Assembly: GCF_014297465.1 (NCBI RefSeq)
Contig: NZ_JACORT010000006.1
Location: forward strand, 62,001-126,000
From: Ramlibacter cellulosilyticus
Lineage (GTDB): Bacteria > Pseudomonadota > Gammaproteobacteria > Burkholderiales > Burkholderiaceae_C
Direction: 5' to 3'
Length of the DNA: 64,000 bases
The notes beneath the pieces are model-generated. The model did no database searches and had not been told where the DNA came from. It worked only from the letters and a program-made list of their open reading frames with translations. This document shows, piece by piece, positions 17,600-27,219 of this stretch. The translations under genes were made by a program, and so were the position numbers. Positions within the stretch are counted from its first letter, which is position 1; each line of letters begins with the position of its first letter.

Positions 17600-18684
17600 G
17601 ACAGCAGCAACTGCAGCGCCTCGTAACGTTGCATGGGGCGGCTGTCGCCGGCCAGGAAGGCACGCGCGAGCTGCACCGTAGCGTCTTCGGGGTCCAGCGC
17701 CTCCGCACGCGCGAGCAACGGTGCGGCCTTCGCCACGCCGCCCGTCAATCCCGTGGCGATCGCCAGCGCGGCCTGCGCTTCGGCCGCCGTGCCGTCCAGG
17801 TCGACGGCACGTTGCAGGGCACCCAGGGCCTCTTCCGCGTCGCCGAGCAGCAGCGTGGCCCAGCCGAGGGCCTGCCAGCACGCGGCGTGCGTGGGCGCAG
17901 CCGCGGCGGCGCGCTGCAGTTGCTCCTTCGCCAGCGGCACCTTGCGATCCAGCAGGTTGGCGGTGCCGAGCGTGAACCAGGTGCGGCCGTCCCCCGTGGT
18001 CCCTTCGAGGGCGCGTTCCAGCCACCGGCGCGCTTGCGCGGGATCGCCCGCCGCGAGGGCGAGCGAGCCGAGCGTCACCAGCGCCTCGCGGTGCCCCGCG
18101 TCCACGGCGAGCGCGCGCTCGGCCCATTCACGCGCGGCGGCTGGCTGGTCGCAGTCCAGCGCGACCAGTGCGGCGATGCCCGCAGCAGCAGGCTGCAGGG
18201 CACCTGCTGCTGCCGCGCGCCGGGCCCATTCCCAGGCATCTTCCAGGCAACCCAGGTGATGGCACGCGCGAAGCCACTGCACCTGCAGCAGCTCCTGCGA
18301 CATGCCTGCCTCGCGGAAGAACCCCGGCGCCGCGGCTTCCAGCAGGTCATGCGCGGCCTGGGCATCGCCCTGCAGCAGGTGCACGTAAGCCAGGTCGTGC
18401 AGCAGCCCGTGCGCTTCGCCACCCTGGCTGCGCAAGGCCTCGAGCGCCGCCCGCGCCGCTTGCAGGTCGCCGCGCGCGATGTGCACGTGCGCTCGCCGAA
18501 GCGGCAGCCCGGGCGCATGCGGCGCGACGCGCGCCGCCGCGGCCAGGAAATCGGAGGCGGCATCGTGCTGCCCGCAGGCCAGTGCTGCGTCGCAAGCTTC
18601 CGCGAGCAGCTCCGCGTTGCTCGCGTCTTCATGGAGGTAGGCGGTCAGCCGCTGCAGGCGATCGGATGCGGGCGTGAGGTTCAT
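17578..18684 (-). CDS. Tetratricopeptide repeat protein
   Basis: A 368-residue protein made almost entirely of TPR helices, with units such as GDLQAARAALEAL, GDPAQARRWLERAL and GDAEEALGALQRAVDLDG. ATG 18684 is chosen because AAGG lies about 7 bases upstream; the frame extends 18 codons further without a better site. There is no signal peptide or membrane segment, so it is probably a cytoplasmic scaffold. It runs convergently into the shorter TPR gene and overlaps its end. The two TPR genes beside the RHS locus could be chaperone or adaptor proteins for the large product, but nothing in the sequence proves this. Confidence 0.8.
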   Translation of the reverse strand: MNLTPASDRLQRLTAYLHEDASNAELLAEACDAALACGQHDAASDFLAAAARVAPHAPGLPLRRAHVHIARGDLQAARAALEALRSQGGEAHGLLHDLAYVHLLQGDAQAAHDLLEAAAPGFFREAGMSQELLQVQWLRACHHLGCLEDAWEWARRAAAAGALQPAAAGIAALVALDCDQPAAAREWAERALAVDAGHREALVTLGSLALAAGDPAQARRWLERALEGTTGDGRTWFTLGTANLLDRKVPLAKEQLQRAAAAAPTHAACWQALGWATLLLGDAEEALGALQRAVDLDGTAAEAQAALAIATGLTGGVAKAAPLLARAEALDPEDATVQLARAFLAGDSRPMQRYEALQLLLSQWRPRP

Positions 18685-18769
18685 GGCGGGCCTTGACGTG
18701 CAGGCTGCCATTGGATGCAGGAGCGAGGCCGCGCTCAAGGCGGCATGACACGCCCCGCGTGCAACTAAT

Positions 18770-19183
18770 TCACTGCAAGGACGGGTGCTGGCGTTCTTCC
18801 GCCTTCAACGCATTCAGCCGCGCCTGCGCCCCGCGCATCACCGCATCGACGTACGCCGGCGGCAGGTCGGCCACGGGCATCGCCTGCACGCGCAGCGGCG
18901 TCCGGCGCAGCACCGGTTGGGCGCGCTTCACCGAAGCAGGCGCCGGCGTGGCCGGCACCAGCGGCTCCAGCTCGAACTCGACCGTCTCGTCCATCACCTC
19001 GCCGCGCAGGAACCAGTAAGTCACGCCCCCGGCTGCCACGCCGGCCAGCCCGGCCGTCGCGACCACGGCAGCCAGCATCCCTTCGCCCGCCACGTACAGG
19101 CTGAACACCGCCACCCCCACCAGCACCACGAAGGCGCAGACGAGCAGGACGAAGGCGACGAGCAAGCGGGTGGCAGCTGGCAT
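18770..19183 (-). CDS. Small membrane protein of unknown function
   Basis: A 137-residue protein with two predicted membrane helices near the N-terminus (about residues 6-30, VAFVLLVCAFVVLVGVAVF; and about 38-58), then a charged cytoplasmic-type tail containing LEPLVPATPAPASVKRAQP. I do not recognise a family. Its start faces a tiny membrane-protein gene transcribed the other way. Confidence 0.6.
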   Translation of the reverse strand: MPAATRLLVAFVLLVCAFVVLVGVAVFSLYVAGEGMLAAVVATAGLAGVAAGGVTYWFLRGEVMDETVEFELEPLVPATPAPASVKRAQPVLRRTPLRVQAMPVADLPPAYVDAVMRGAQARLNALKAEERQHPSLQ

Positions 19184-19312
19184 GGCGGACTCCGGGCGAA
19201 GGGCCGCATGCTAGCGGCTCTGCCGTCGCGCGTGCAGCGGGTGCGGGGCTCCCTTCGTCAGGATGCGCGCTTGTCCTACGAACGACGGACGGCTTGCGGA
19301 TGCCCAACCGGA

Positions 19313-19447
19313 ATGATCACGCTTGCCAACGCCTTCATCCTCGTGCTCGTCATTGGTGCCGCCGCGCTCGGCATCTCGGCCCTGGTCGAGAAGCGCACCG
19401 TGCGCCGCCACCGCGAACACGAGAGCAGCACCAACGCCGCCTCCTGA
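19313..19447 (+). CDS. 44-residue single-span membrane peptide
   Basis: ATG 19313 opens a 44-codon frame with one strong hydrophobic helix (about residues 3-24, ANAFILVLVIGAAALGISAL) followed by a basic segment (KRTVRRHREH). The pattern fits a small inner-membrane protein with the tail in the cytoplasm. It lies 107 bases upstream of glgC on the same strand. The case rests on composition and topology only, so it could be spurious. Confidence 0.4.
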   Translation: MITLANAFILVLVIGAAALGISALVEKRTVRRHREHESSTNAAS

Positions 19448-19554
19448 CGCCCGCCTCGTGCGGTGGACGCTGGCGCGCGGAAGGCGGCAGTGTCCTACAT
19501 GGCTCGTCCTGCGGCTGATCGACAGTGATCGCCGGGTCTACAGGGGGAACCACC

Positions 19555-20895
19555 ATGAAGGAAAACTTGACCATCCTGGACGCGGTCGGCGGCGAGGCCA
19601 GCGACACGGCCATGCAGCGGATGATCCTCGCGCGCGACCTGCCCAAGAAGACGATCGCGCTGGTGCTCGCCGGCGGCCGCGGCTCCCGGCTCTACGAGCT
19701 CACCGACCGCCGCGCCAAGCCCGCCGTGTACTTCGGCGGCAAGTTCCGCATCATCGACTTCGCGCTGTCCAACTGCCTCAACTCGGGCATCCGCCGCATC
19801 GGCGTGCTCACCCAGTACAAGTCCCACTCGCTGCTGCGCCACCTGCAGCGCGGCTGGAACTTCCTGCAGGGCGCGCACAACGAGTTCATCGACCTGCTGC
19901 CGGCACAGCAGCGCGTGGACGAGGCGTTCTGGTACCGCGGCACCGCCGACGCCATCTCGCAGAACATCGACATCCTGCGCGCCTACGGGCCGGAATACAT
20001 CCTGGTGCTGGCGGGCGACCACATCTACAAGCAGGACTACTCGCTGATGCTGCTGGACCACGTGGAGAGCGGCGCCAAGGTCACGGTGGGCTGCATCGAG
20101 GTGCCGCGCATGGAAGCCACGGCGCTCGGCGTGATGCACGTGGACGCGGACCGCAAGATCACCGCCTTCCTCGAGAAGCCCAAGGACCCGCCGCCCATCC
20201 CGGGCAAGCCGGACAAGGCGCTGGGCAGCATGGGCATCTACGTGTTCAGCGCGGAGTACCTGTACAAGCTGCTCGAGGCCGACATGCGCGACGAGGCGTC
20301 CGAGCACGACTTCGGCAAGAACCTCATCCCGCGCATCGTGCAGGACGGCGGCGCGGTGGCGCACCCGCTGAACCTCTCCGCCGTGCCGGCCAACACGCGG
20401 CACCGCCCGTACTGGCGCGACGTGGGCACGGTGGACGCCTTCTGGGCCGCCAACCTGGACCTCGCCGCCGACATGCCGGAGCTCAATCTCTACGACCGCG
20501 ACTGGCCGGTGTGGACGTACCAGGAACAGCTGCCGCCCGCCAAGTTCGTGCCGGACGTGCACGGCCTCAACGGCGAGACTTCCAACGTGCTGATCTCGGG
20601 AGGCTGCATCGTCATCGGCTCCAACATCCGCCGCTCGGTGCTGTTCTCCAACGTGCGCGTGGAGGCGGCCTGCACCCTGCACGAGGCGGTGATCATGCCG
20701 GACACGGTGATCGGCCGCGGCTCGCGGCTGTCGAAGGTGGTGATCGACCGCGGCTGCAGGATTCCCGAAGGCACGGTGGTGGGCGAGAACGCGGACGAGG
20801 ACGCGCGGCGCTTCCACCGCACGGACGCGGGCGTGGTGCTGATCACGCGCGAGATGCTGGACCAGGCCGCCAGCGAGACCTCCGACGCCGACTGA
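19555..20895 (+). CDS. glgC: Glucose-1-phosphate adenylyltransferase
   Basis: Makes ADP-glucose from glucose-1-phosphate and ATP, the committed step of bacterial glycogen synthesis. The start is ATG 19555 with AGGGGG upstream, giving 446 residues, close to the usual 420-440. The nucleotide-binding signature [11 protein letters not shown] follows a short N-terminal arm; the family patches [26 protein letters not shown] and [11 protein letters not shown] are present, and a left-handed beta-helix C-terminus follows. No other glg gene is in the window, so it is isolated here. Confidence 0.96.
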   Translation: MKENLTILDAVGGEASDTAMQRMILARDLPKKTIALVLAGGRGSRLYELTDRRAKPAVYFGGKFRIIDFALSNCLNSGIRRIGVLTQYKSHSLLRHLQRGWNFLQGAHNEFIDLLPAQQRVDEAFWYRGTADAISQNIDILRAYGPEYILVLAGDHIYKQDYSLMLLDHVESGAKVTVGCIEVPRMEATALGVMHVDADRKITAFLEKPKDPPPIPGKPDKALGSMGIYVFSAEYLYKLLEADMRDEASEHDFGKNLIPRIVQDGGAVAHPLNLSAVPANTRHRPYWRDVGTVDAFWAANLDLAADMPELNLYDRDWPVWTYQEQLPPAKFVPDVHGLNGETSNVLISGGCIVIGSNIRRSVLFSNVRVEAACTLHEAVIMPDTVIGRGSRLSKVVIDRGCRIPEGTVVGENADEDARRFHRTDAGVVLITREMLDQAASETSDAD

Positions 20896-20902
20896 GGCCG
20901 CC

Positions 20903-21133
20903 ATGCGCGCCACGCTGATCCTGCTGGGCATGCTGCTGTGGCTCACGGCCGCGGCGGCATGGCTCGCGCCGCGCAAGCGGGCCCTGCTGCGCAAGCACCA
21001 CGCGCACCTGCGCAATGCCGACATCATCCAGCTCACGCGCGACGACTTCGACGCGTGGACGCTGTACCGCGACACCTGCATCCTGCTCGGTGTCGGCCTC
21101 GTCGGCGGCCTGGCGATCGTCCTCACCCACTGA
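20903..21133 (+). CDS. Small two-helix membrane protein
   Basis: A 76-residue protein starting 7 bases after glgC on the same strand. Hydrophobic helices lie at about residues 3-22 and 57-74, with a basic/polar middle (RKRALLRKHHAHLRN). No family is recognised. The tight spacing suggests co-transcription with glgC. Confidence 0.55.
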   Translation: MRATLILLGMLLWLTAAAAWLAPRKRALLRKHHAHLRNADIIQLTRDDFDAWTLYRDTCILLGVGLVGGLAIVLTH

Positions 21134-21175
21134 ACGCTTGGTAATCTCGGGGATTCCCTCCGCGTCTCCCCGTCG

Positions 21176-22405
21176 ATGAACCCCGAAGCCAGCCAGATCT
21201 GGACTGCCCCGCGCTGGGCGCTCGCCGCCCTCCTCGCCCTGCTGGGCATGCTGGGGCCGTTCTCCATCGACACCTACATCCCCGCGTTCTCGGGCATCGC
21301 GCAGGCGATCGGGGCGACGCCGGTGGAGATGCAGCAGACGCTGTCGGCGTATCTCTTCGGCTTCGCCTTCATGAACCTGTTCCACGGCGCGCTGTCGGAC
21401 AGCTTCGGCCGGCGGCCGGTGGTGCTGTGGGGCATCGCGGTGTTCACGGTGGCGTCGGCGGGCTGCGCGCTCGCGCAAGGCATCGGGCAGCTGGTGTTCT
21501 TCCGTGCACTGCAAGGGCTGTCGACGGGTGCGGGCATCGTGGTCTCGCGCGCGGTGATCCGGGACATGTTCCCGCCCGACCAGGCGCAGAAGGTCATGAG
21601 CCAGGTCACGATCTACTTCGGCGTGGCGCCGGCGATCGCGCCCATCGTGGGCGGCTGGCTGTTCGTGCACGCGGGCTGGCACGCGATCTTCTGGTTCCTC
21701 ACCGCGGTGGGCGTGGCGCTGTGGCTGGCCAACTGGAAGCTGCTGCCCGAGACGCTGCATGCCACGCACCGCCAGCCCTTCAACGTGCGCAACCTGATGC
21801 GGGGCTACTGGCAGCTGGGCGCGAGCCCGCAGTTCCTGCTGCTCGCGCTGGCGAGCGGCATCCCGTTCAACGGCATGTTCCTCTACGTGCTGGCGGCGCC
21901 GGCGTTCCTGGGCGAGCACCTGCACCTGGCGCCCACCGAGTTCTTCTGGTTCTTCCTGCTCACGATCGCCGGGATCATGCTCGGCTCGTTCGCATCGGGG
22001 CGGCTCGCCGGACGCATCCAGCCGAAGCGCCAGATCCGCTACGGCTTCCTCGTGATGGTGCCGGTGTCGCTCGCGAACGTGCTCGCCAACTTCCTCTTCG
22101 CGCCGCAGGCCTGGTGGGCCCTGATCCCGATCGCCGTGTTCGCCTTCGGGTGGGCGCTGATGGTGCCGGTGGTCACGCTGCTCGTGCTGGACCTGCACCC
22201 GGAACGCCGCGGCATGGCCTCGTCGCTGCAGGCCTTCATCGGCTCCGCCGCCAACGGCATCGTGGCCGGCGCGATCGCGCCCCTGGTGATGCACTCCACC
22301 CGGCAGCTGGCCGTGGCCTCGCTGTTGATGATGGGCGTGGGGCTGGTGAGCTGGCTGGTGGTGAAGTGGCGGTGGCCGGAGACGGGGCGGGCGGCAATCG
22401 GTTGA
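21176..22405 (+). CDS. Bcr/CflA family multidrug efflux MFS transporter
   Basis: A 409-residue major-facilitator protein with about 12 membrane helices. The Bcr/CflA N-terminal pattern LGPFSIDTYIPAF and the MFS loop motif GALSDSFGRRPVVLWG are present. Family members (Bcr, chloramphenicol or florfenicol exporters) extrude small molecules by proton antiport. The substrate cannot be read from sequence. It ends just before a long inverted repeat and faces a convergent kinase gene. Confidence 0.9.
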   Translation: MNPEASQIWTAPRWALAALLALLGMLGPFSIDTYIPAFSGIAQAIGATPVEMQQTLSAYLFGFAFMNLFHGALSDSFGRRPVVLWGIAVFTVASAGCALAQGIGQLVFFRALQGLSTGAGIVVSRAVIRDMFPPDQAQKVMSQVTIYFGVAPAIAPIVGGWLFVHAGWHAIFWFLTAVGVALWLANWKLLPETLHATHRQPFNVRNLMRGYWQLGASPQFLLLALASGIPFNGMFLYVLAAPAFLGEHLHLAPTEFFWFFLLTIAGIMLGSFASGRLAGRIQPKRQIRYGFLVMVPVSLANVLANFLFAPQAWWALIPIAVFAFGWALMVPVVTLLVLDLHPERRGMASSLQAFIGSAANGIVAGAIAPLVMHSTRQLAVASLLMMGVGLVSWLVVKWRWPETGRAAIG

Positions 22406-22408
22406 GAC

Positions 22409-22534
22409 GGTGGGGTTCGCTTCGCTCACCTGCCGCGGCTTCGCCGCGCCACCCTACGAATACCGGCCGCGTTCCCCGTAGGGTGGCGCGGCGCCAGCCG
22501 CGGAAGGTGAGCCAGCGAAGCGGCGAACCCCACC
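22409..22534. repeat. Inverted-repeat element, family B (paired arms)
   Basis: The left arm (22409-22458) reads GGTGGGGTTCGCTTCGCTCA, then CCTGCCGCGGCTTCGCCGCG and CCACCCTACG. The right arm (from about 22477) is its near-complement, starting CGTAGGGTGG. Each arm is itself partly palindromic. It lies between the convergent MFS and kinase genes and may act as a two-way terminator. A single-arm copy is at 35446. Confidence 0.85.
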
Positions 22535-22560
22535 GCGCGCGCAGCGCGTCCGCCGCCTCC

Positions 22561-24666
22561 TCACGCCTCCGACTTCGACTCCCCTTGCACCAGCGCCAGC
22601 AGCTCGCCCACATCCACCGGCTTCGTGCAGTGGTGGTCGAAGCCCGCCGCACGCGCGCGCTCCTGGTCGTGCGCCTGGCCCCAGCCGGTCAGCGCGATCA
22701 GCAAGGCGTCGCGGCCCCAGTCGGAGGCGCGGATGCGCTCGGCGACCTCGTGGCCGCTCATGCGCGGCATGCCGATGTCCAGGATCACCACGTCCGGGTG
22801 CAGCGCCTCGGCCCGCGCGAGCGCCTGCTCGCCGTCGGCGGCGCTGTGCACCTCGTGGCCTTCCATCTCCAGCAACAGGCTCATCGTGGAGAGCGCGTCC
22901 GGGTTGTCGTCCGCGATCAGGACGCTGCGCGGCTGCCCCGCCGCGCGTTCGCCCGCCGCGGCAGGCGCCGGCGGAGCCTCGTCGGCGGGACGCGCCGGCA
23001 GCGGCAGCGTCACGGTGAATTCCGATCCCTGCCCGCGTCCCGCGCTCGTCGCCTGCAAGGTGCCTCCGTGCAGTTGCACGAGCCCGCGGCTGAGGGCCAG
23101 GCCGATGCCCAGCCCGCCTTGCGCGCGCTCCGCGGCGGCCGTGACCTGGGAGAACATGCCGAAGATCGGCTCGACGTCCTCGGGCGAGAGGCCGATCCCG
23201 TTGTCGCGCACCCGCAGCAGCAGGCGCCCGCCGCGCTGTTCCGCCGAGAGCCGGATGTGCCCGCCCGGGTCCGTGTACTTGGCCGCGTTGGAGAGCAGGT
23301 TGCCGAGCACCTGCGCGAGGCGCACGGCATCCGCCACGAGTTGTATCGGCTCCTCCGGCAGCACGACCTCCAGCCGGTGCTGCCTCGCCTCGATCAAGGG
23401 CCAGGCCGTTTCCACCGCCGCATCCACCACCGCCTTCAGGTCCACGGGCGCGGGGCGCAACTGCAGCTTGCCGCGCGAGATGCGCGACACGTCCAGCAGG
23501 TCGTCGAGCAGCAGCGCCATGTGGCCCACCTGGCGCTCGATCACGTCGAGCGCCCATTTCTTGCGCTTGTCGTCGCCGGAGGTCTTGGCCACCAGGGCCG
23601 CCTGGCGGATCGGCGCCAGCGGGTTGCGCAGCTCGTGCGCCAGTGTTGCCAGGAATTCGTCCTTGCGCTGGTTCGCCTCCTCCAGCGCCGCGGCCGCCTG
23701 CACCTGCTCCGTCACGTCGTGGCCTTGGGCGAAGATGCCCACGATCGCTCCCTGCGCATCGCGCACCGGCTGGTAGAGGAAGTCGACGAAACGCTCGACG
23801 GGCGCGGCGTCGGGGGTCTTCTGCAGCACGAGGCGCATGGCGCGGCCGACGAAGGGCTCGCCCGTTTCGTACACCTGTTGCAGCAGGTCGAAGTAGCCCT
23901 GGCTCTCCACCTCCGGCAGTGCCCGCAGGGCGGGCCGGCCCTCCAGGTGCCGGTGGCCCACGAGCTGGTAGTACGCCTGGTTCACGAGCTCGAACACGAA
24001 GTCGGGCCCGCGCAAGAGCGCGACGAAGCCGGGCGCGTTGTCGAACCAGGTGCGCAGCGTGCGCGCGGCGTCCTGCGCTTCGCGCACCAGGCGGTCGCGC
24101 TCGCGCTCGGCCAGCACGCGCCCCGTCTCTTCCGAGCAGGCGCAGAACATGCCGCCCACCTTGCCGTCCTCGTCGTAGATCGCGCTGTACGACCAGGTGA
24201 ACCAGGTGTCCTCGCGGAAGCCGTTGCGCTCCATCACGAGCAGCACGCGCTCGTTCCAGGTCGATTCGCCCCGCTCCATCACCGCTTCGCGCTGGGCGCC
24301 GACCACGTCCCAGATCTCGTGCCACGTCTCCTGCGCCGGCCGGCCGAAAGCCTCCGGGTGCCGCTTGCCCAGGATGGGGATGTAGGCGTCGTTGTAGATG
24401 TTGATCGCCGCCGGCCCCCACCACACGAACATGGGGAAGCGGGAGTTCAGGCAGATGCTGACGGCGATGCGCAAGGCCTGGGGCCAGCGCTCCATCGGGC
24501 CGAGCGGCGTGGCGGCCCAGTCGGTGTCCAGCAGCAGCTGGCCGGTCACACCGGCGGCGGCGCCACCACGGGAGGCACTGCCCATCAACAATGGCTGCAG
24601 GGCGGCGGCGGGGACTTCGTTCACCTGCGGGATGGTAGCTGTCCCACGACAATCTCGCCCGGCCAC
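22561..24666 (-). CDS. PAS hybrid sensor histidine kinase with receiver domain
   Basis: A 701-residue hybrid kinase with no clear membrane anchor. Order: an N-terminal PAS-like region (about 50-160, containing PMFVWWGPAAINIYNDAY), a second PAS (about 190-320), HisKA with the phosphoryl histidine in LAHELRNPL near residue 344, HATPase boxes DNGIGL and GGLGIGLAL, and a C-terminal receiver with VLIADD and the phospho-Asp in VVILDIGMP near 628. The start is uncertain: ATG 24666 has no good ribosome site and GTG 24624 is an alternative. There is no adjacent response-regulator gene, consistent with a self-contained hybrid. Confidence 0.9.
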   Translation of the reverse strand: MAGRDCRGTATIPQVNEVPAAALQPLLMGSASRGGAAAGVTGQLLLDTDWAATPLGPMERWPQALRIAVSICLNSRFPMFVWWGPAAINIYNDAYIPILGKRHPEAFGRPAQETWHEIWDVVGAQREAVMERGESTWNERVLLVMERNGFREDTWFTWSYSAIYDEDGKVGGMFCACSEETGRVLAERERDRLVREAQDAARTLRTWFDNAPGFVALLRGPDFVFELVNQAYYQLVGHRHLEGRPALRALPEVESQGYFDLLQQVYETGEPFVGRAMRLVLQKTPDAAPVERFVDFLYQPVRDAQGAIVGIFAQGHDVTEQVQAAAALEEANQRKDEFLATLAHELRNPLAPIRQAALVAKTSGDDKRKKWALDVIERQVGHMALLLDDLLDVSRISRGKLQLRPAPVDLKAVVDAAVETAWPLIEARQHRLEVVLPEEPIQLVADAVRLAQVLGNLLSNAAKYTDPGGHIRLSAEQRGGRLLLRVRDNGIGLSPEDVEPIFGMFSQVTAAAERAQGGLGIGLALSRGLVQLHGGTLQATSAGRGQGSEFTVTLPLPARPADEAPPAPAAAGERAAGQPRSVLIADDNPDALSTMSLLLEMEGHEVHSAADGEQALARAEALHPDVVILDIGMPRMSGHEVAERIRASDWGRDALLIALTGWGQAHDQERARAAGFDHHCTKPVDVGELLALVQGESKSEA

Positions 24667-24680
24667 ACGGGAAGCGGACG

Positions 24681-24704
24681 AAAAAAAAGCGGCCCGGAGG
24701 CCGC
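24681..24704 (-). terminator. Rho-independent terminator of the DEAD-box helicase gene
   Basis: On the minus strand, GCGGCC-TCCG-GGCCGC forms a GC-rich stem followed directly by eight T. It begins 17 bases after the helicase stop. Confidence 0.85.
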
Positions 24705-24720
24705 CTTGTGCATGAGCTGC

Positions 24721-26370
24721 TTAGCGCGAGGAACGGCCGCGGCCGACATCGCGTCCGCCGTCGCGCGAACCGAAGCCGCGGTCGCGCGAGCCGAAGCCGC
24801 GATCGCCGCCGCCGAAGCTGCGGTCACCGCCGCCGAAGCCGCGCGCGTCCCGCTCGCCGCCGCCGAAGCCGCGCGCATCGCGCGGGGCGCCCGACGTGGC
24901 ACCGAAGCCCGAGTGCTTGCCGTAGCCGTTGCGGTCGCCGCCGAAGCCGCCACCCTGGTGGCGACGCTCGCCGGGGCGACCCGGCTTGCCGCCGAAGCCC
25001 TGGCGGGGCGGACGGTTCTCGAAGCGCGCCTTCGGCTCGAGGCCGGGGATGGTCTCGGCGTTGAAGCGCTGCTTGCTGTAGTACTCGATGTCGCCGATCT
25101 TGCGGCGGTCGCGGAACTCGGCGAAGGTGATCGCCAGGCCGTCGCGGCCCGCGCGGCCGGTGCGGCCGATGCGGTGCGTGTAGTCCTCGCTCTTCATCGG
25201 CAGGCCGAAGTTGAAGACGTGGGTGATCGTCGGCACGTCGATGCCGCGCGCGGCCACGTCCGTCGCCACCAGGAACTGCACCTGGCCATTGCGCAGCGCC
25301 ATCAGGCGGCGGTTGCGCAGGCCCTGCGACAGGTCGCCGTGCAGCGACACGGCGGCGAAGCCGGCTTGCTGCAGGTCTTCGGCCAGCCCGTCGCACTCGA
25401 TCTTGGTGCTGGCGAACACGATGGCCTGGTTGATGTTGGTGTCGCGCAGCCAGTGGTCCAGGAGCTGGCGCTTGTGCTGGGCGTTGTCGGCCCAGAACAG
25501 CTTCTGCTCGATGTTGGCATGCTTCTCCTGCGGCGAGTCCACCTGGATCCGCTGCGGCTCGCGCATCACGCGCACGGCCAGCTGCTGGATGCGCGGCGCG
25601 AAGGTGGCGCTGAACATCATGGTCTGGTGGCGGTTCGCGGTCAGCTGGTGCACTTCGGCCAGGTCCTCGGCGAAGCCCAGGTCCAGCATGCGGTCGGCCT
25701 CGTCGACGACGAGGAACTGCACCTTGTCCAGCTTGATCTGGCTGGAGCGCTGCAGGTCGAGCAGGCGGCCCGGGGTGGCGACCACGAGGTCGGCGTTCTG
25801 CAGGCGCGCGATCTGCATCTGGTAAGGCATGCCGCCCACCACGTTGGCGATGCGCAGGCCCTTGCAGTGCTTCACCAGGTCGATCGCGTCGTGCGCCACC
25901 TGCTGCGCGAGTTCGCGCGTCGGGCACAGGATCAGCGCGCCGGGCACGGCGGCCTTGAAGTTGCGCGCGCTCGTCGGGTTGACGCGCTTGCGCTTGGCCG
26001 GCGCTTCGCCGCGCGCGACGGCCTCTTCGTAGGCCTTGCGCTCGGATTCGATCTCGGCGGCCTTCTGCTGGATCAGCGTGTGCAGCACGGGCAGCAGGAA
26101 GGCCGCGGTCTTGCCGCTGCCGGTCTGGCTGGAGACCATCAGGTCGTTGACCGCCTTGCCTTCGGCGTCCATCGCCATGGCGCGGCCGATCGCCTGCTCC
26201 TGCACGGAGGTGGGCTGGGTGAAGCCGAGGTCGGCGACCGCGGCGAGGAGTTCGGGGGCGAGGCCCAACACGGCAAAGCCGTTGGCCACGGATTCGATTT
26301 GTTCCGTCATGAAGATTCCACCGGCGCTGCCCGGGGCGGGCGCGCCGTCATTGAAATGATTGGTAGACAT
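24721..26370 (-). CDS. DEAD-box ATP-dependent RNA helicase (RhlE/DbpA type)
   Basis: Unwinds or remodels RNA, probably in ribosome assembly or decay. Q-motif region GFTQPTSVQEQAI, motif I SSQTGSGKT, DEAD box VVDEADRMLD, motif III SAT, motif VI HRIGRTGRAGR. The C-terminal 90 or so residues are low-complexity Gly/Arg/Asp repeats (GFGGGDR, GFGSRDRG), an RNA-binding tail. Length is about 549 residues from ATG 26370; ATG 26310 (MTEQIESVANG) is an equally good start with GGTGGA upstream. A TTG further upstream is rejected. The gene ends in a clear terminator. Confidence 0.93.
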   Translation of the reverse strand: MSTNHFNDGAPAPGSAGGIFMTEQIESVANGFAVLGLAPELLAAVADLGFTQPTSVQEQAIGRAMAMDAEGKAVNDLMVSSQTGSGKTAAFLLPVLHTLIQQKAAEIESERKAYEEAVARGEAPAKRKRVNPTSARNFKAAVPGALILCPTRELAQQVAHDAIDLVKHCKGLRIANVVGGMPYQMQIARLQNADLVVATPGRLLDLQRSSQIKLDKVQFLVVDEADRMLDLGFAEDLAEVHQLTANRHQTMMFSATFAPRIQQLAVRVMREPQRIQVDSPQEKHANIEQKLFWADNAQHKRQLLDHWLRDTNINQAIVFASTKIECDGLAEDLQQAGFAAVSLHGDLSQGLRNRRLMALRNGQVQFLVATDVAARGIDVPTITHVFNFGLPMKSEDYTHRIGRTGRAGRDGLAITFAEFRDRRKIGDIEYYSKQRFNAETIPGLEPKARFENRPPRQGFGGKPGRPGERRHQGGGFGGDRNGYGKHSGFGATSGAPRDARGFGGGERDARGFGGGDRSFGGGDRGFGSRDRGFGSRDGGRDVGRGRSSR

Positions 26371-26508
26371 CAACCATTCCAACGACTACGCAGGCAGGGG
26401 AGCCTGTGTGCCTCTTCGTGAGGCGGTGCAAGAAGGCGATGCGCGAAAACGCCGCTTTGTCGCGGCGAAGAACGGATTATCGCAGGTTTCGGGTTTTCCC
26501 GCACGGGT

Positions 26509-26597
26509 GCTGGGGTTCGCTGCGCGAAACCCAGCCTACCGGCCCTGGGTTTCGCGACAGCGAACCGTAGGCTGGGTTGCGCAAGGCGCACCCCAGC
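26509..26597. repeat. Inverted-repeat element, family A (paired arms)
   Basis: The left arm (from 26509) has CTGGGGTTCGCTGCGCGAAA followed by CCCAGCCTAC. The right arm (26567-26597) has GTAGGCTGGGTTGCGC followed by AAGGCGCACCCCAGC. An extra half-match, CCCTGGGTTTCGCGACAGCG, lies between them. It lies between two minus-strand genes (helicase and orn), the only copy in the window not between convergent genes. Confidence 0.85.
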
Positions 26598-26599
26598 GT

Positions 26600-27184
26600 T
26601 CAACCAAGCTTCAGGAAATGCTCGCGGTAGTGCGCCAGTTCGTCGATCGACTCGTGCACGTCCGCCAGGGCGGTGTGCAGCTGCCGCTTCTTGAACGAGG
26701 TGTACACCTCGGGCTTCCACCGCCGCGCCAGCTCCTTGAGCGTGCTCACGTCCAGGTTGCGGTAGTGGAACCAGGCCTCCAGCTGCGGCATGTACTTCAC
26801 CAGGAAGCGCCGGTCCTGGCCGATGCTGTTGCCGCACATCGGCGTGGACTGCTTGGGCACGTACTGGCTGATGAACTGCAGCAGCTGCTGCTCCGCCTCC
26901 GCCTCGGTGATCGTGGAGGCGCGCACGCGCTCGGTGAGGCCGCTCTTGCCGTGCGTGCCCTTGTTCCAGGAATCCATCAGGTCCAGCTGGGCTTCGCTCT
27001 GGTGGATGGCGAACACGGGCCCTTCGATGCGCGGCTGGAGCTCGGGGCCGGTGACCACCACCGCGATCTCGATGATGCGGTCCCGCTCCGGGTCCAGGCC
27101 GGTCATCTCGCAGTCGAGCCAGACGAGGTTCTGGTCGCTCCTGGCGAGCGTGGCGGGCGCGGTGACGGGACTCGTTTCGGACAT
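26600..27184 (-). CDS. orn: Oligoribonuclease
   Basis: 3'-5' exoribonuclease of the DEDDh family that degrades 2-5-nucleotide RNAs, including pGpG from c-di-GMP turnover. Exo [13 protein letters not shown], Exo [13 protein letters not shown], Exo [14 protein letters not shown] with the catalytic His. It has 194 residues, versus about 180 in E. coli, with a slightly longer N-terminus. It starts 35 bases from the divergent M48 protease gene. Confidence 0.97.
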   Translation of the reverse strand: MSETSPVTAPATLARSDQNLVWLDCEMTGLDPERDRIIEIAVVVTGPELQPRIEGPVFAIHQSEAQLDLMDSWNKGTHGKSGLTERVRASTITEAEAEQQLLQFISQYVPKQSTPMCGNSIGQDRRFLVKYMPQLEAWFHYRNLDVSTLKELARRWKPEVYTSFKKRQLHTALADVHESIDELAHYREHFLKLG

Positions 27185-27219
27185 CCGGCCATTGTCGCCG
27201 ATGGCCGTAAGATCAAGGG

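Noticed and set aside
21427..26421. A 1,664-codon plus-strand frame across the MFS, kinase and helicase genes
   Set aside because: It spans several well-supported genes in another frame or on the other strand and has no recognisable domains.
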